Shown here: positions 12,101-24,400 of the stretch, one piece after another
Layout: each line of letters begins with the position of its first letter
How positions within the stretch are numbered: the stretch's first letter is position 1
Assembly: GCA_018136815.1 (NCBI GenBank)
Contig: CM030935.1
Coordinates: 5,648,448-5,712,447 of the forward strand
Source of the DNA: Isochrysis galbana
Taxonomy: Eukaryota; Haptophyta; Isochrysidales; Isochrysidaceae
DNA: 64,000 nucleotides
Direction of reading: 5' to 3'
Notes under the pieces: generated by a model
Told to the model about the DNA's origin: nothing
The model's input: the letters and a program-made list of their open reading frames with translations, nothing else
The model's database searches: none
Translations under genes and position numbers: made by a program

Positions 12101-12184
12101 GGCGGACGAGTGCGGAGCGATTGAGAGGGCGAGGAGGAGCGCAGGGAGCAGCGGTGGCAGCAGGCGGACGCGCGGAGAGGCCAT
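6125..12184 (-). CDS. ML-domain/ABCG (White-type) transporter fusion
   Basis: Seven exons: 12184-12053, 11535-9666, 9597-7810, 7715-7464, 7355-7214, 7067-6868, 6790-6125; about 1,680 residues. Exon 1 gives a signal peptide (MASPRVRLLPPLLPALLLAL) and joins in phase to exon 2 to form an ML/NPC2-like domain (about residues 30-150; FETC, DLC, ACP and GC cysteines, PQPVPPG motif). Next come a Cys-rich CPDG-x-Y-x-VGDN module, a proline-rich linker, a PSI-like CGWC module, an EGF-like CNCPAGRVG segment and a single helix near residue 821. The nucleotide-binding domain has Walker A GPSGAGKST, signature LSGGERRR, Walker B VMIADEP and H-loop SVHQPTQ. C-terminal helices match the ABCG membrane domain. 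ABCG half-transporters with Cys-rich ectodomains are known from plants and carry lipids; the ML domain suggests lipid or sterol capture (inference). The proline linker changes frame at G runs 10886-10893 and 10669-10678. The donor at 9665 is weak (GTCCGC). Confidence 0.88.
11536..12052 (-). other. Intron 1 of the ABCG gene
   Basis: Donor G|GTGAGC at 12052 and acceptor CGCAG at 11536, 517 nt, phase 0. It is the longest intron in the gene and holds a G homopolymer at 11705-11719 plus GA-rich sequence. Joining its flanks completes the ML-domain N-terminus. Confidence 0.75.
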
Positions 12185-12189
12185 GGGTG

Positions 12190-12560
12190 GGAAGGGGAAG
12201 GGGAGGGACGGAGGGCTCTTTGGGCGGAGGCAGAGGCCACACGGAGGAAGGGCGGCGGGGGAGGGAGAGGAGAGAGAGGAGAGAAGAGAGAGGAGAGAGG
12301 AGAGAGAGGAGAGAGGAGGGAAGAAGAGAGGAGGGACGGGGAGGGGGAGAGAAGGAAGATAGAGGAGAGAGAGAGAGGGAGGAGGGGCGGCGGGGCCTCG
12401 AGTAAGGAAGGAGGACGGAGAGCGCCGACCTCTCTCTCTCTCTCTCTCTCCCTCTCCCTCTCTCTCTTCTCGCTCTTTCTCTTCTTCTCCCTCTCTGTCT
12501 CCTTTCTCTCTCTCTCTCTCTCTCCCTCCCTCCCTCTCTCTCTCTCTCGGAAGAGAAAAG
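12190..12560. repeat. GA tract switching to TC tract
   Basis: (GA)-rich sequence at 12250-12400 is followed by (TC)-rich sequence at 12430-12550 on the same strand. The block is therefore a loose inverted repeat. It lies just upstream of the ABCG start codon and may be part of its 5' region. Confidence 0.8.
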
Positions 12561-12779
12561 AAAACACCCCCCCCCTTTCGACCGGAGGGGCCGTCTTCTC
12601 TGCCTCCCCTTCCGTCCTCTCTGTCCTGTTCAGGGCAGGTGCAGGGGCGAGTCCACTCACTACAGAGGATGGACCCATGACCGCGACCCCGCAAGCACAC
12701 AGGTGATCCTTTTTCAAGTCTGTGGTTGTGGGGTTGATGGCTGATGGAGGCGAGAGTGCAGGATGGCTCCGTTTGAAGT

Positions 12780-13035
12780 TTGAACGTTGGGCCCGGCCAG
12801 GTTTTCGCGAAATGTTTTGCAAAATTTGGGCTCGCTCAACAAAAAAAAACGTGCACGAAATTTGGGTGGGAAACCAACGAAATTTGGGCTACGCTCCCGC
12901 GAAAAGGCGAGGCGCGCGGGGGGGGGGGGGGGCGAGGCGAGGGGGGGGCCGAGGCGAGAGGAGGAGAGGAGAGGGTGAGAGGGGCGAGGGGGGTGGGGGG
13001 AGGGGCGAGGGGGCGGGGAGGGACAGGGTGCAGGA
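12780..13035. repeat. GAAATTTGGG dispersed repeat plus G-rich run
   Basis: Copies of (C)GAAATTTGGG and TTTTCGCGAAA are spaced through 12800-12905, followed by G-rich low-complexity DNA to 13030. The wording overlaps with the copies at 5735-5815 and 13445-13570. Confidence 0.6.
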
Positions 13036-13444
13036 TGCAGGGGCGATGTCTAGCGTTGACGACTTTTCCGATGCCGTGCTCGCATGGTGGCATGCGCACA
13101 ACAAATCGTTTCCGGCATGGGCATCCGCCGCTCGTGTGGCTTTTATTTTTATAGCATCTCGCCGAACTCAGTGATCAGCCTCGTGTGAGCGTGTGTTTTC
13201 TTTGCTCCGTGTGATGCATGGTGAGCAACAATCGTTGATGGGTTGATGTGCTCGAGATCGTTTCAGTAATGTGTGCGCTCTGAGTGTGTTGCCTAACAAC
13301 GTATAGAAACAGTGAAATAATGTATGACCATTGATCCAATCCAATTACCAATTACTCTATGAGCTCGTCTACGGTCTAAGGCAAGGTAGCAGGTAGCACG
13401 GGTGCGGCGGCGGCGGTGCGGCGGTGCGTAGGCGTAGGCAGTGG
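13036..13444. other. Intergenic, no gene seen
   Basis: Mixed-composition DNA without a supportable ORF or RNA gene. Confidence 0.5.
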
Positions 13445-13640
13445 GGCTCGACGAAAAACAAAATTTTCGCGAAAATTAGGGGGAGCCTGTCCGAAAATCA
13501 GTGCAAAAAACACCGAAATTTTCGAAAGAAATTTGGGCAGGTCGGACGCGAAAACCTGGCCGGGGCCAAGCCAGTGGTCATGCTCGATCCGTCAGCTTTG
13601 GGTGCCCAGGTTCCAGGTTTGCACTGACAACCCACTAAAC
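13445..13640. repeat. GAAATTTGGG dispersed repeat, third copy
   Basis: AAAATTTTCGCGAAAATTAG, CGAAATTTTCGAAAGAAATT and GCGAAAACCTGGCC occur within 13455-13565. The last phrase is the near reverse complement of GGCCAGGTTTTCGCG at 12795, so the second and third copies share an end in opposite orientation. Confidence 0.6.
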
Positions 13641-13739
13641 AGGGCCCGGCAGCCATGGGGCCCACAAGCGCAAGCGCTCGGCGCTCGGCGGCTGGCGAGC
13701 GCCAGCAGTAAGTAAGAGTACAGTAGCTCTACCTATCTA

Positions 13740-14230
13740 GGGAGCACGCCGTGAGTTCCCGCAGTCCCGTCCCCCCCCTTGGTATGTTTCCTGTGAGTAA
13801 CGAGAAGTTCCACACAGTTGAACAGACGGCCTCTCTCGCCGCCCTCGATTCACGATGGGGGCACCCGGAGATAATAGAAAGAAACACTGGGTTGATATTA
13901 ATGAACGAGGGCGGCCTCTTTGGACAAGAGTATCCTGCATCCTTTCCGCTCTCCCACCGAATCTCTTCTTTCTTCCGAGAGATTTATTCTCTTCCGTCGA
14001 GGTACTCCGCGCATGGTCCGCTGGGCTTTTCTCCTTTTATTATCTTCTCCTCTCTTCTCTCTCTCTGTCTTCTCTCTCTCTCTCTCTCCCCCTCTCTCTC
14101 TCTCTCTCCCCCTCTCTCCCCTCTCTCTCCTGTTCGTCCGTTAAGCGGAACGAACAGGAGAGAGAGAGAGCAGCAGCAGGAGAGGAGAGAGAGGGAGAGA
14201 GAGCGGCCCTCCTCGACCCTCTCGGGGCTG
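13740..14230. repeat. TC-to-GA quasi-palindrome
   Basis: (TC)-rich DNA from 14050 ends in the arm CTCTCTCTCCTGTTCGTCCG (14121-14140). TTAAG separates it from a nearly perfect complementary arm (14146-14170), which continues as GA-rich DNA. Open frames here only read through this low-complexity sequence. Confidence 0.8.
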
Positions 14231-14239
14231 TATTATCTA

Positions 14240-14470
14240 TTACACGAGGGCGATTTTTGAAATATCCTTGGGTGTGTCCTGGGCGTCGACGGCATCGTCC
14301 TCGCCTCCCTCCCTCCCTTCCCTCTCCTTCTCTCTCCTCTTGCGTGGCGGCGGAGGCCGTGGCGTGCGAAGAGGGGGCTGGCGGTGAGGGCCGTGGGGTG
14401 TATCGAGGAGAGGATGGTCGCTTCGCCCGCGTCCGCGCTGCGCCAGGCGGTACGCACGCCGATAGCAGCG
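14240..14470. other. Intergenic, no gene seen
   Basis: GC-rich sequence between two low-complexity blocks; no supported ORF. Confidence 0.5.
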
Positions 14471-14960
14471 AGAGTCGAGGCAGACGGAGGTGAGAGAGAT
14501 TGGGGAGGGAGGGAGGGGGGGGAGAGGGAGGGAGGGGGGGGAGGGGGGGGGGGGGTGAGAGAGAGGGAGGGAGGGAGGGAGGGAGGGAGGGAGGGAGGGA
14601 GGGAGGGAGGGAGAGAGGGAGGGGGGGAGGGAGGGAGGGAGGGAGGGAGAGAGATGTAGGCCTAACGAGGGGAGAGGTGGCTGGTGGGAGAGAAACGGGG
14701 TGAGATCGAGAAAGGGGAAGAAAGCATGCACACCGGGATGGGGTAGGGGGCGGAGAGGAGAGGATGGGCGGGAGTTGAGGCTGGGGGAGAGCGGGAGAGG
14801 GAAAGGTGAGAAGTTCTAGCCGGGCGCACGGGAGGCAGCAGGCGAGGTGAGGTGAGAGGGTGAGAAGAAGGTTGGGGGAGAGGCACCGGTTGAGGGAGGG
14901 AAAGGGAGGAGGGAGGGGAAGGAGAGAAGAAGGGGGGGGTGGCGAACGGGGTGGGGTGGG
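14471..14960. repeat. (GGGA)n and G-rich tract
   Basis: Long runs of GGGA units at 14560-14660 and interrupted G runs at 14515-14560, continuing as purine-rich DNA to 14950. Translations read Gly-Arg-Glu repeats only. Confidence 0.85.
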
Positions 14961-15099
14961 TGGGTGGGGGATGGGGAGAGGGCTGGGTGGCAGTTGCAGC
15001 TTGAGATTGACCGCAGTGGGATTGGTAGCGGCCGCAGGCGTGCCCAAACGGACAGGCGGGCGAGGCCGACGAAGCTATGGAGGGGACGGGACTGTGCAA

Positions 15100-15448
15100 G
15101 CATGCGATTGTTGTATAAGGATCGAAGAGGATGAGGGAGACGCAGTGCCAGGGGGCCGGGAAGGGTGGGGGTGGGGCGATTTGGCGACAGTGGCGGGTCT
15201 AGACCCTGATAAGCAGGAGCGGTGCAGTTAGTCGGAGCGACCAGCCGAGCAGGAGGTCATGGGCAGGGGTCAGCGAGCGCGGTAGGCGTATCTGAGTTCG
15301 CAAAGCGACCTTACCTCTGGAGCGAGGTGGCGGCGCGGGGTTGGGTGAGCAGGCGGCTGACAGGGAGAGGCGGCGCAAACAACAGGCGGAGGTTGGCTTG
15401 GCCCGCGCCCACTCGCTGAGCAACCAATCGCCCCACCCCGCCCACCAG
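15100..15448 (+). other. Upstream region of the IQ/WW gene, start exon not resolved
   Basis: The first exon I can support begins at 15449 in mid-codon after a CCCACCAG acceptor, so at least one earlier coding exon must exist. I could not identify it with confidence in this GC-rich stretch. Confidence 0.4.
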
Positions 15449-18400
15449 ACGAGTTCCTCCTCACTATCCGGCCCGAGTACGACGGGCGCAAGGCGTCGGT
15501 CGTGCTTGAGCAGCAGCCCTGCCACTCAATTGTAGGCAACGTGAAGTTGGTACTCGTCATTCAAGCGCCCGGAGGTACTCGCCACGCATGCAACCACGCA
15601 CCGCCGCGCGCCGCGCTCCAGCCCTTATGGCCCCCGCGCGCCGTCGGCCCCCTCCAACAGGCAACGAGCGTTACGTCGACCTGCCGCGAGGCGTGGATGC
15701 GGCGGGCGGCATCCGCGTCAGCCACCCGAGCATGGGCGTCATCTTGGTGCGGCTGGCGCGTAAGCGCCCATCAAGTGCAGCGGGCGGCTCCGGCTCCACC
15801 GGTACGCTGCGCGCGCACGCCGCCGAGGTAGCGCCCTCCGTACTAGGCGAGCCCGTAGCGGCCTGCTCGCCGCCGACCACCTCGCCGCAGCCGCTCATTC
15901 CGCGCGACTTGGCCAACCGTGACTCCGCGAGCCCGCGCCGCTCGGTCACCTTTTCCGACCGCGGTAGGAGCCCTAATGCGCTCAGCGCCGGAGAGCGCCT
16001 CGCCCTGTCCACACCATCGCGACCGTCGCCGCGGTCGCTGCGGCCGCCCACGAGTCTCGATCTGTTCTTCGGCGCCAGCTGCGAATCGCTTGCCGAGGTT
16101 GAAAAGGAGGAAGACGAAGAGGCGGCGGACGTGGAGATTTTGGATGAGCCAACGGCGGGCGCACAGAAGCTTGCTGCAGACTGGGAGCCGCTATCGGTGC
16201 TGAATGGGTACGGCGTCGCCGCCTTCAGCGCGGGGTTGGAGAGGCCGCCCCCGCCGCCGCCGCCTCCTCCGCCGCCGCCCAAGCCCAAGCGGCTGGCCGG
16301 CCCTATGGCCTTTTCCGACGCCTTCATCGCCGAGGCCTCAGCCGCTGGCGTCCGCCTCCGCTCGCTCTTCGACGATGCCTCGCGCGACCCACAGCCGCCG
16401 CCGACGGCGCGCCGCTTGGCCCACGCCGGCCGGCACGCCGACGATGCCGGCAAACCGCTCTCTCGCCAGCTCGGAGAAGGTCGCGCTGATGCGCCCGCTA
16501 GCAGGAACAATGCGCCACGTGAAGCCAAACCACGCCGCTACTCGCTGAACTCCATGTCGGAACGCGCGACATGGCGCGACGTGACACCGGCGGAGCAATT
16601 GCGCGACTGGCTGCTCGACCTCCAGGCGGCGCAGACGGCGCGCGCCAAGGCTCTGGGCGCACTGCATGAGACACTGCGGGTGCAACGCTATGCGCGCGAC
16701 GAGATCCGCGCCGCCGTGCCCGCGCAACGCGAAGCGTTGATGGAGCAGCTACTCGGCCGTGCGCGCGCCGAGGTGGGCGCGCGACTGTTGCAACTGCGCG
16801 ACACGACGGCCGACGTGGTCCTGAATGCCAACGGCTTCAAAGACGCGCTGCTCGACCAGGCGCGCTTCGCTGGCCGCGATGTGACGGCCATCGAGAAGCT
16901 GGGCGATCACTGCGACTCCGAGGTGGTCAACGTGGTTGTGCGCCCGCTCCTCTCGCAGCTCGACTTTGCGCCCCTTCCGTCGGGCACTGATCCGCTGCTA
17001 CTCGAATGGTTCGGCGCCATCGCCGAGGCACAGGAGTCGCGGACGTCCGCCGTGGCCGCCGACGCGCGTGCTGCGCACCGGCCCCGGCCCGCCACAGCGC
17101 GGCCCGCCTTGGGGCGCACCGCGTCTGGCGCCCTGCCGCTGACCGAGGCTAGGCTCGCCGCCGACGCCTTGCCTGTCCAGTGGCGGGGTGTGTCGCCGTC
17201 ACCGACGCCGCCGGCAATGCGGCCTGCCTCCGTACGCACGCCACGCCCAGGGGGTCGGCGCGTCGCGTCGGCACGCCGGCTGCGCGCGCCAGTGGCGGCA
17301 ACACCCGCCATCTTCACCCCTACGGCGGAGCGCATGTACGACTGCCGCGCCGTCGTCACGTCAGGCGGGTACGCGGCGCTCCGCGCCGCAGGCGCGGCCG
17401 ACACTCGCCCGATGAGCGCGCCGCCCGCGCGCGCACCGGCGGCCAGTGCGCCGCCAGCCTCGCCCACGAGTGGCGGCACCGCGCGCGTCGGCACCTCTCT
17501 CTTCGGCGCGCCGTCCTACCGTGACCTCGTCGAGAGGGCGACGGCGGGAGGCGCTACAGGCGCCTCTGTCGGGCGGATTACGCCCCGCGCACGGCGCCAG
17601 GTTGCCGGCGACGCGCTGCCGCCCGCCCGGGGCGCGACGGGCGCCGCCGACGTGTCGGACATCATTGGTGGCCTGCGTGATGTGGCGGAGCTGACACGCA
17701 CGCAGCTGGAGGCCACCCTTGCGGCGACGAACCGCCAAATCACCGAGGTGGCCGGTGGGTGGCTCGGCAGCTCGCCCGCTCCGGCCTACCGCCGCGGCGC
17801 GAAGCACGGCATGATGCCGCGCCAGGCAGGCGACGACGGCGCGGTGGTGGAGCCTGCGCCGCCAGTCACTGACGCGGGCGGCGCCTTCTCGCGCCTGACC
17901 AAACCCGACGGGCCAACCAAAATGCGCCTCAAGCGGGCGGACATTCTTCTTAAGCAGGTGCGCACCCTTCGTTGTCCACCCCACGCGACCCAGCCGTGCT
18001 CGTCCCCGTTCACATCCACGCTCCCATCCCTGCCCAACTGTCTCAACCCGCTCAACCCGCCTCCCACCACTTAGACGGCTCGCCGACTGGGCCTCAAATA
18101 TGCCGAGTTTGGCTCGCTCTCTGCTGACGCGATGCGCGCCGACGAGATGGCACGTGGGCGCGACGGGGCCGCTAGCTGGCATCCAAATCGCCACGGTGTG
18201 GAGATGGCGCGCGTGCTGTACGTGAGCTCCGGCTCCGACGCGTATGGGCCGAACCACGGCCGTTTCAACCCCGAGGAGGCCTACGCCGCCTTGCTAGCTT
18301 CCTACCGGCAGCGGCTGAAACGACAGCACGAGGTGGGCGCCGCTGGACACCTCAGGCGGCTCGCTTCCGTCGGCCCTGCACGCTTCGTGCGACGCTGCCA

Positions 18401-21400
18401 CGTATGAGCGCACGCCGCCCGATGCTCCACCCGACCCTGCCCGGTTTCATAGGTGCTCTCGGCTAAGGTGTTGCAACGGCGCATCCGCGAATTTCTCCCT
18501 GCGTGGCGACAGAAGCACGCAGAGCAGGACGAGCTCATCGCGGCGTTTCGCGCCGGCGAGGCAACCAAGATACAGGCTGTGTGGCGAGGGTTCTGGCTCC
18601 GTAGATCATCGAAACGCGTCGCCGAGCGACTGGAGCTGAAGCGGCGGCGCACCCGGGCGGCCGCGTCCATCAAACGCAGTTGGCGCGCCCACGTGCTGCG
18701 GAAAGCGATAAAGGTGTATGGGTTGCGGAATGCCATAGGCTCGTCTAGCATTTTCATGGCGAAGTGGCGGAGGCAGGTGTGCGCGCGCTCTCAGCAAGCG
18801 GCGCGACCTGGTGTACGGTGATCGCGCGCCCAGCCAAGGCAGCGAGGGCAGCGTCAGTCGCGAGCTCACGAACTCCGTGTGGCTCCTGCAGGTGAGGGCC
18901 TACGAAGCCGAAACGCCCGGGCTGGACGACCCGGAGCCGCACGAGCGGCAGGCGTGCGAGAGGGGCGCACGCGAGCGCATACACGCCGCGCATGAAGCCG
19001 ACGCCATCGGAGGCACCGCAGCGGACGTGTTCTTCAACGCGCCCAGACTCAAGGCAGCAGGGCACAATATCACAGCGCTGCCGACATTGCCGTGGCACGT
19101 GCCGGATCCTCCGACGCCAATCGTTGAGGTAGCGATTGTGGTCCATGAGCTCGAAATCCGGCGTAAGGCAGCCGTCCGGATCCAGGTGTGGCGCCGCGCC
19201 CGTTGCGCGCGCGATGCAGTCAGCCGCGCCCTCGTCGCGTTTGACACCCATTTAACCCCCACCTCCGCCCCGCTCTCTGCAGTCGTGCGCCCGACGCGCG
19301 AGCGTCATCACCTCACACCGACGGCACGCCGCCACACGCGTCATGGCGCGCCACTTCCGTGCCGTGTTCGCGGAGCGCCGCATCCGGGTCAAGGAGACCA
19401 CTACCAAAATCGAAGAGACCATCGTCGCCGAGTACGGCGGCAGGGTAGGCGACGCTCACGCTCACGCTGCCGTGATTCAGGTACGAAAGCCGCCCATCGT
19501 CTCGGAACCCCGCCCGAGGTGCGCTTCGCGCCGCGCTCCTCCACACCCATCGCCTGACCTACTCCAACCCGCGCAGCGAGCGTTTCGCGCATTCCAAAGC
19601 CATGTTGCCCATCTGCCGCGGATTGTCGACTCGGCGCACGAGGGCCTAGAGGCGGCGGCGGATGCCGACGAGAACGAAATCGGCTGGGTCGCGCGCATCA
19701 GCGAAGGGAGGATCGAGCGCATGCACCAGGAGCTCGTGCTGCAGGTACGCGCACGGCCTGGCTGACCATGGACCGGCTGAGGCACCTCAGCAGCGGCGCG
19801 CGGCCGCACTTCACGGCGCCCTAGCCTCATCACCCCTGAACTCCTTGGTGTGCAGCACACGCGGCTGGCGCGCGCCATGATGAAGCGCAAGACGGAACTC
19901 CAAGCGTATGGCTCGGTGCCGCTCTCGCCAGCGGGCGTGCCGCCGCAAGAGTGGTTGCAGCACTTGCGAGGTGCCGAGGACATGCTTTCGCGAGCCGCCG
20001 CCCACGAGCTCGACCTGACCAGCCAGGGCCTCCAACACGAGCAGCAGCGGTTGGACGCGGAGCGCACCGAGCTACGGCAGCTGATCGCATTGGCGCGTTG
20101 TGGCGAGGAAGTTGAGGCGGCGGCGCGTGCCGCACGCGCCCAACTGGAGCGCTGCCGCGGCACGCTCTATCTGTTGGCACATTTACGGTTGATCGCGGGC
20201 GATGCCCCGCTGCCGGCCTCGGTTGCTGGCGGGCGCTCTTCTCTTTATGCAAATCGTTCATTCGGCGGTGGCCTATCGCGGCGCAACTCGATGCGCTCAA
20301 CGGCCTTGCGCCAAAAGCCCTCGCTGCTGGACCGCTACCAATCCGCATTTAGCTTTCATGAGGCGGGGCTCGCGCCGCATCACGGGCGAATGACGGTTCC
20401 ACGCATCTCGGCCGCGTCGCGCCGCGTGCTCTCATGGAAGACAAGGGCAGAGCAGGTGGGTCCCGTGACTTATCCCCCACCCCCCCACCCCCAGCCCACC
20501 CTCCGAGACACAGAGAATTGGATGGCCGGTCCGCCTACTCATGTGGCACACGTGGCACCATCGCACTCGCGTCCCGCTGAGTCCGCGTCGCGCTCGTCGC
20601 ACAGGCAGCCATCGCGGGCCTGCCGCTGGACATGACTGCTTCCGGGTTCGATGCGCACGCCCTTATGGTGCGGGGTAGGCTCGACCGTTCCACACGAGCG
20701 TGGCGAGAGTCGCGGCGGGCTGCCGCAGTCCGCGCACACTTGCGAGCACATCTCGCAAAGCTGGATGGAAAAGCCGCGGCCTTAGACGACATCGCGGCCA
20801 TTTGCTGCGATAGTCAGAATAGGAGCGACGCATCGTTGAAGGCGCAACTCAACACTCGCTTGGAGAGCATCAAGGCATCGCGCACCGAGATGCAGTTGCT
20901 CATCGAACGAGAGGCGCCTGAGCGCGCGCTACTCGAATCGGTGCGCCATTTGTGCGGCGCGCAAATACCTGTTGCCGCACGGCCGCGCCCGCATGGTGTG
21001 GAGACAAGTTCTTACACGCTATCTAATCGGTGCTTAGGTGGAGCACGATTTTCACCAGGCCATGGGTGCCATCGCCACGCTCGACTCCGCCATCGAGCAG
21101 CGGCGCAATATTTTGTCAGCTCAAATCGAGGGGCAGCGGCTACGTTCGTTTGGCCTATTCTATGGCACAGCGCTCGCTCGGCAGGAGCACTTCCTGCGCC
21201 GGCGCCACTTGCGGCAGCTGCAAGCCGACTCGGCTGCCCTCGCCTCGCTCGCGCGCGATTTGGGCCGAGGCGCCTTTCGCGCTGCAGTCGTCTCTGACCG
21301 GGAGGCGGTACGTTTGCGCCATTTCACACGGGCACGCAGCCAGCCACCAGCGTGGTCTTGGCGAGGGCGATAGCCGCCACCTCCCCCTCCTCTCCTCCCA

Positions 21401-24400
21401 TTCCCCTTCCCCACCCCGCCCCCCATCCCGCCCGCTCCCGCTTCATAGGTCACCGAACGCTTGGAGGTGCGGCTTACGGTGGGTCTGCCGCATAATCTCG
21501 TTGACGAGGCTCTCCTTGAGACCATGGCGCGTGATGTCCGTAAATGGGGGGAGGTGGAGACTGACGACGCCGTCGAAATCGGGCGGATGGCAGCGGCAGT
21601 GACGGAGCCGCCATTGGCTAAGCGGCAGGCGCTACTCACGGGTGGCGGCAGCGCCAGCGCCAACGGCACCAACGGCGCAGGCCTCCTCGCCTCGACGGGC
21701 GCCCTCCTCGGCACGGCCAATGCTGAACCAGGGCTCAAGCAGTTTCAAACCGTCGTGGTGCTTTCAATCGAGACGCTCGCCGGAGCCAAGTTGATCTCTA
21801 AGCTCGAAACGGCGCAGCCATCGGATCTGGGCACCGCTTGCTTCAAAGGCTGCGCTCCCGTCCTACTAGATCTGTTTGCCTCGATTGCGAATCGGCGAGA
21901 GCACGGCGGCGTTAATAGGAAGAATTGGATGCGGGCCGCACATGCCGAGCTGCCCGTAAGGCGGATCCAGGTACGCCGCACTCGTGGCCTGCCCGTGTAT
22001 GCCCGGCTCCACGGGCTGCGTTCTCGGGGGGGGTAGCTTTCCGTAGTATAGCTAGCGATTCAACTCAAGCTATCAATTGCTTGGCCGCCTGTGTGCGCCT
22101 GCCCTGCCCTCGCCTCACACCGAGCTACACTTGCCGTCTGCAGATTGCCACAGCCCCGCGCATGCTGCCACGCAAGCACGGCTTCTTCAAGAAGTTGCAG
22201 GCGGCGCGGAACGAGGCACGCGCAATTGCACAAGAACTGGCGACCCACTCGGCGTCGCGCCCTGCGAAGCAGCGTGGGTTTGGCACTGGCTCATGGGAAT
22301 GGTGCCTCGGTGCGCTCGAGGCACTTGGCCAGCGCGGGATCTACGATCGCGAGGCCTTGCCGTCGCACCTGCTAGAGGGCCTCGGTGGCGACGAGGAGGA
22401 GGGCGAGGAGGAGGGCGGTCAAGGCGACGAAGAGGAGGAAGAGGGGGAGGAGGAGGTAGACGAGCATACTAGCGCGCGCCGGTTGTCGCACGCGGCGCAC
22501 GCCTGGGGCGGCAAGGGGGGCGAAGCCGACGCCGCGGGGGACGTGGAGGCCGCCGCGATGGCTCGCGCAGCGCTAGAAGCTGAGGCAGCGAGGGCGGCGG
22601 AGGCCGCGGCGCGCAAGCGCCAAGGGCGGGAGGCCAAGGCGCGCCGAGCTGCGTTAGGTCTGCTTGAGCGACGCCAGTCCACCGAATCGGTCATGAGCTC
22701 TTACGCCGTGTCCGAGTCAGACGCCGATGCCGGCTCGCCGACATCTTCGCTGACGTCGTTGGCCCGGCACAACCACGGTTTCTCTTCTGGATCACTCCCC
22801 GACGAGCGGCGCCTGTTGTCCCGCGGATCGGTTGCGCACGCGGCCGCGGCCCACCGTTGGGCTGTGACGTCCGAACGGCTGCGGATGGCCACGACGGTCG
22901 CTCGAGAGGCAGCGGTCATCGAGGCTGTGATGGTAGCCAACACTGCGCTGCCGCTCCATGAGGCGCTCCTTGCCTCAAAGACCGAGTCCCGCGAGCTCAA
23001 GCAGGCAGTAGCGATGAAGGCGGCATTCCCGCGCATCCTTGTTCGGCTAGCCGCCGATGGCGACCCAAATGGTACAGAGAAGATGGCGCTCGAGCTCTCG
23101 GATGCGCGGCGAAAGCGGGGAGAGGCCGAACTGCCATGGGACGCCTTTCGGGACGTGAGTGCGGATTTGAAGCGCCACATCTGGGCTCTCCAGGTGAACG
23201 GCGCCTGGCATGCGCGCACCTCTGCGCGCTCCATCCAGCTGCATGACACCCCTACCCTTTGCCCGTACGCACTCGCTCCGTTCCACGCCGCCCACACTCA
23301 CGCCAACCGCCCCGCAATGGCCGCCGCCACCCCATTGCAGGTCTCAGATACAGAGCTCGAACGCCAGGTTGCCGAGCACCACAATGCCAAGGAGATCATG
23401 CGCGTCGCTCAAGGCACCGCATGGGCGCTCTCCCCCCCCCTCCGCCATTTCGAGCCCGTCTACCGGCCCACGCTGCCGTTTGCCGTTGCGTCGGCAATGG
23501 GCGCGTCCGACGTGCGTCTGCCATGGGTCGAGAGATTGAAGAGCCGAGTACTCCTGCGTGCCGCGCGCGCCGCCGCTGCCCAAGGACTCGCCGACATGGA
23601 TGCGACGCGGCAGAGGTTAATTGAGGCCGCCGGCTCCGACGCCATGCTGGGCAAGGAGCCCTTGTTGACTGCCCCACCAATGGCTGGGAGTCTGCTCCTC
23701 GAGCCGAGTCCCCCCTCGCCTCCGACAGCCATGCGCTCCTTGGGCAGTGGCTTTGTACGACGGGGCCGGCGCTCCATCTGGGGCAAGCGCAACGCCTTGG
23801 AAGAACGCAGTCCGGAGGAAATTGAGGCGGATGCGAGGATGCAGAGGCAGATAGCGACGGCGCAACTTCGCCTTCGTGGTTACTATGGCCAGTTGGCAAC
23901 CACCGCCTCGCTTCGCCCTCGGACCAAAATGCTCGTGGAACGGTCCGTCTCGGTCGCCATGGTGAGCAACCCCTCCCCCCCCCTCCGTCCCCTCCCACTA
24001 CACCCCCCGACCGCGCTCCAGTCTCGCGGCTCCTACCTGCTCAAAAGATCAACCCACGTTCCCACTCACTGTGTTGCCCCCTCCCCAGCTCCGGGACATG
24101 GCCCGCCAACTCGGCATCTCCTTGCACAAGGACTCGCGCGAGCTGCACGCCCTCCCCTTTGCGCTCTTTTGTTTGGTGTGCCCGCTTCCGGTGCACTGGG
24201 CCGAGGAGCCGTCGATGAGCCGCGGAGTGCCGACATGGCTGTTTGTGAACCGCCTCACGAAAGTCACCACGTCAGAGCACCCGTATGCTGCGGCGATGCG
24301 GCCAATGGTCCGCGCGGCGTTGCGGCGACATAAGGTAGCCAACAAAAACAAGATGGCGACCGAGCTCCTCTGCCGCGACTGGGTGCAGTTTTGCATCCCG

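Noticed and set aside
13751-14260. Open frame of 169 codons
   Set aside because: Its second half is translated TC/GA repeat and the first half has no coding signature.
15671-18257. Minus-strand frames opposite the large IQ-gene exon
   Set aside because: Antisense shadows; splice sites, domains and phase agree on the plus strand.
18795-18891. Alternative acceptor at 18794 for an IQ-gene exon
   Set aside because: It breaks the reading frame; the acceptor at 18891 keeps phase 0.
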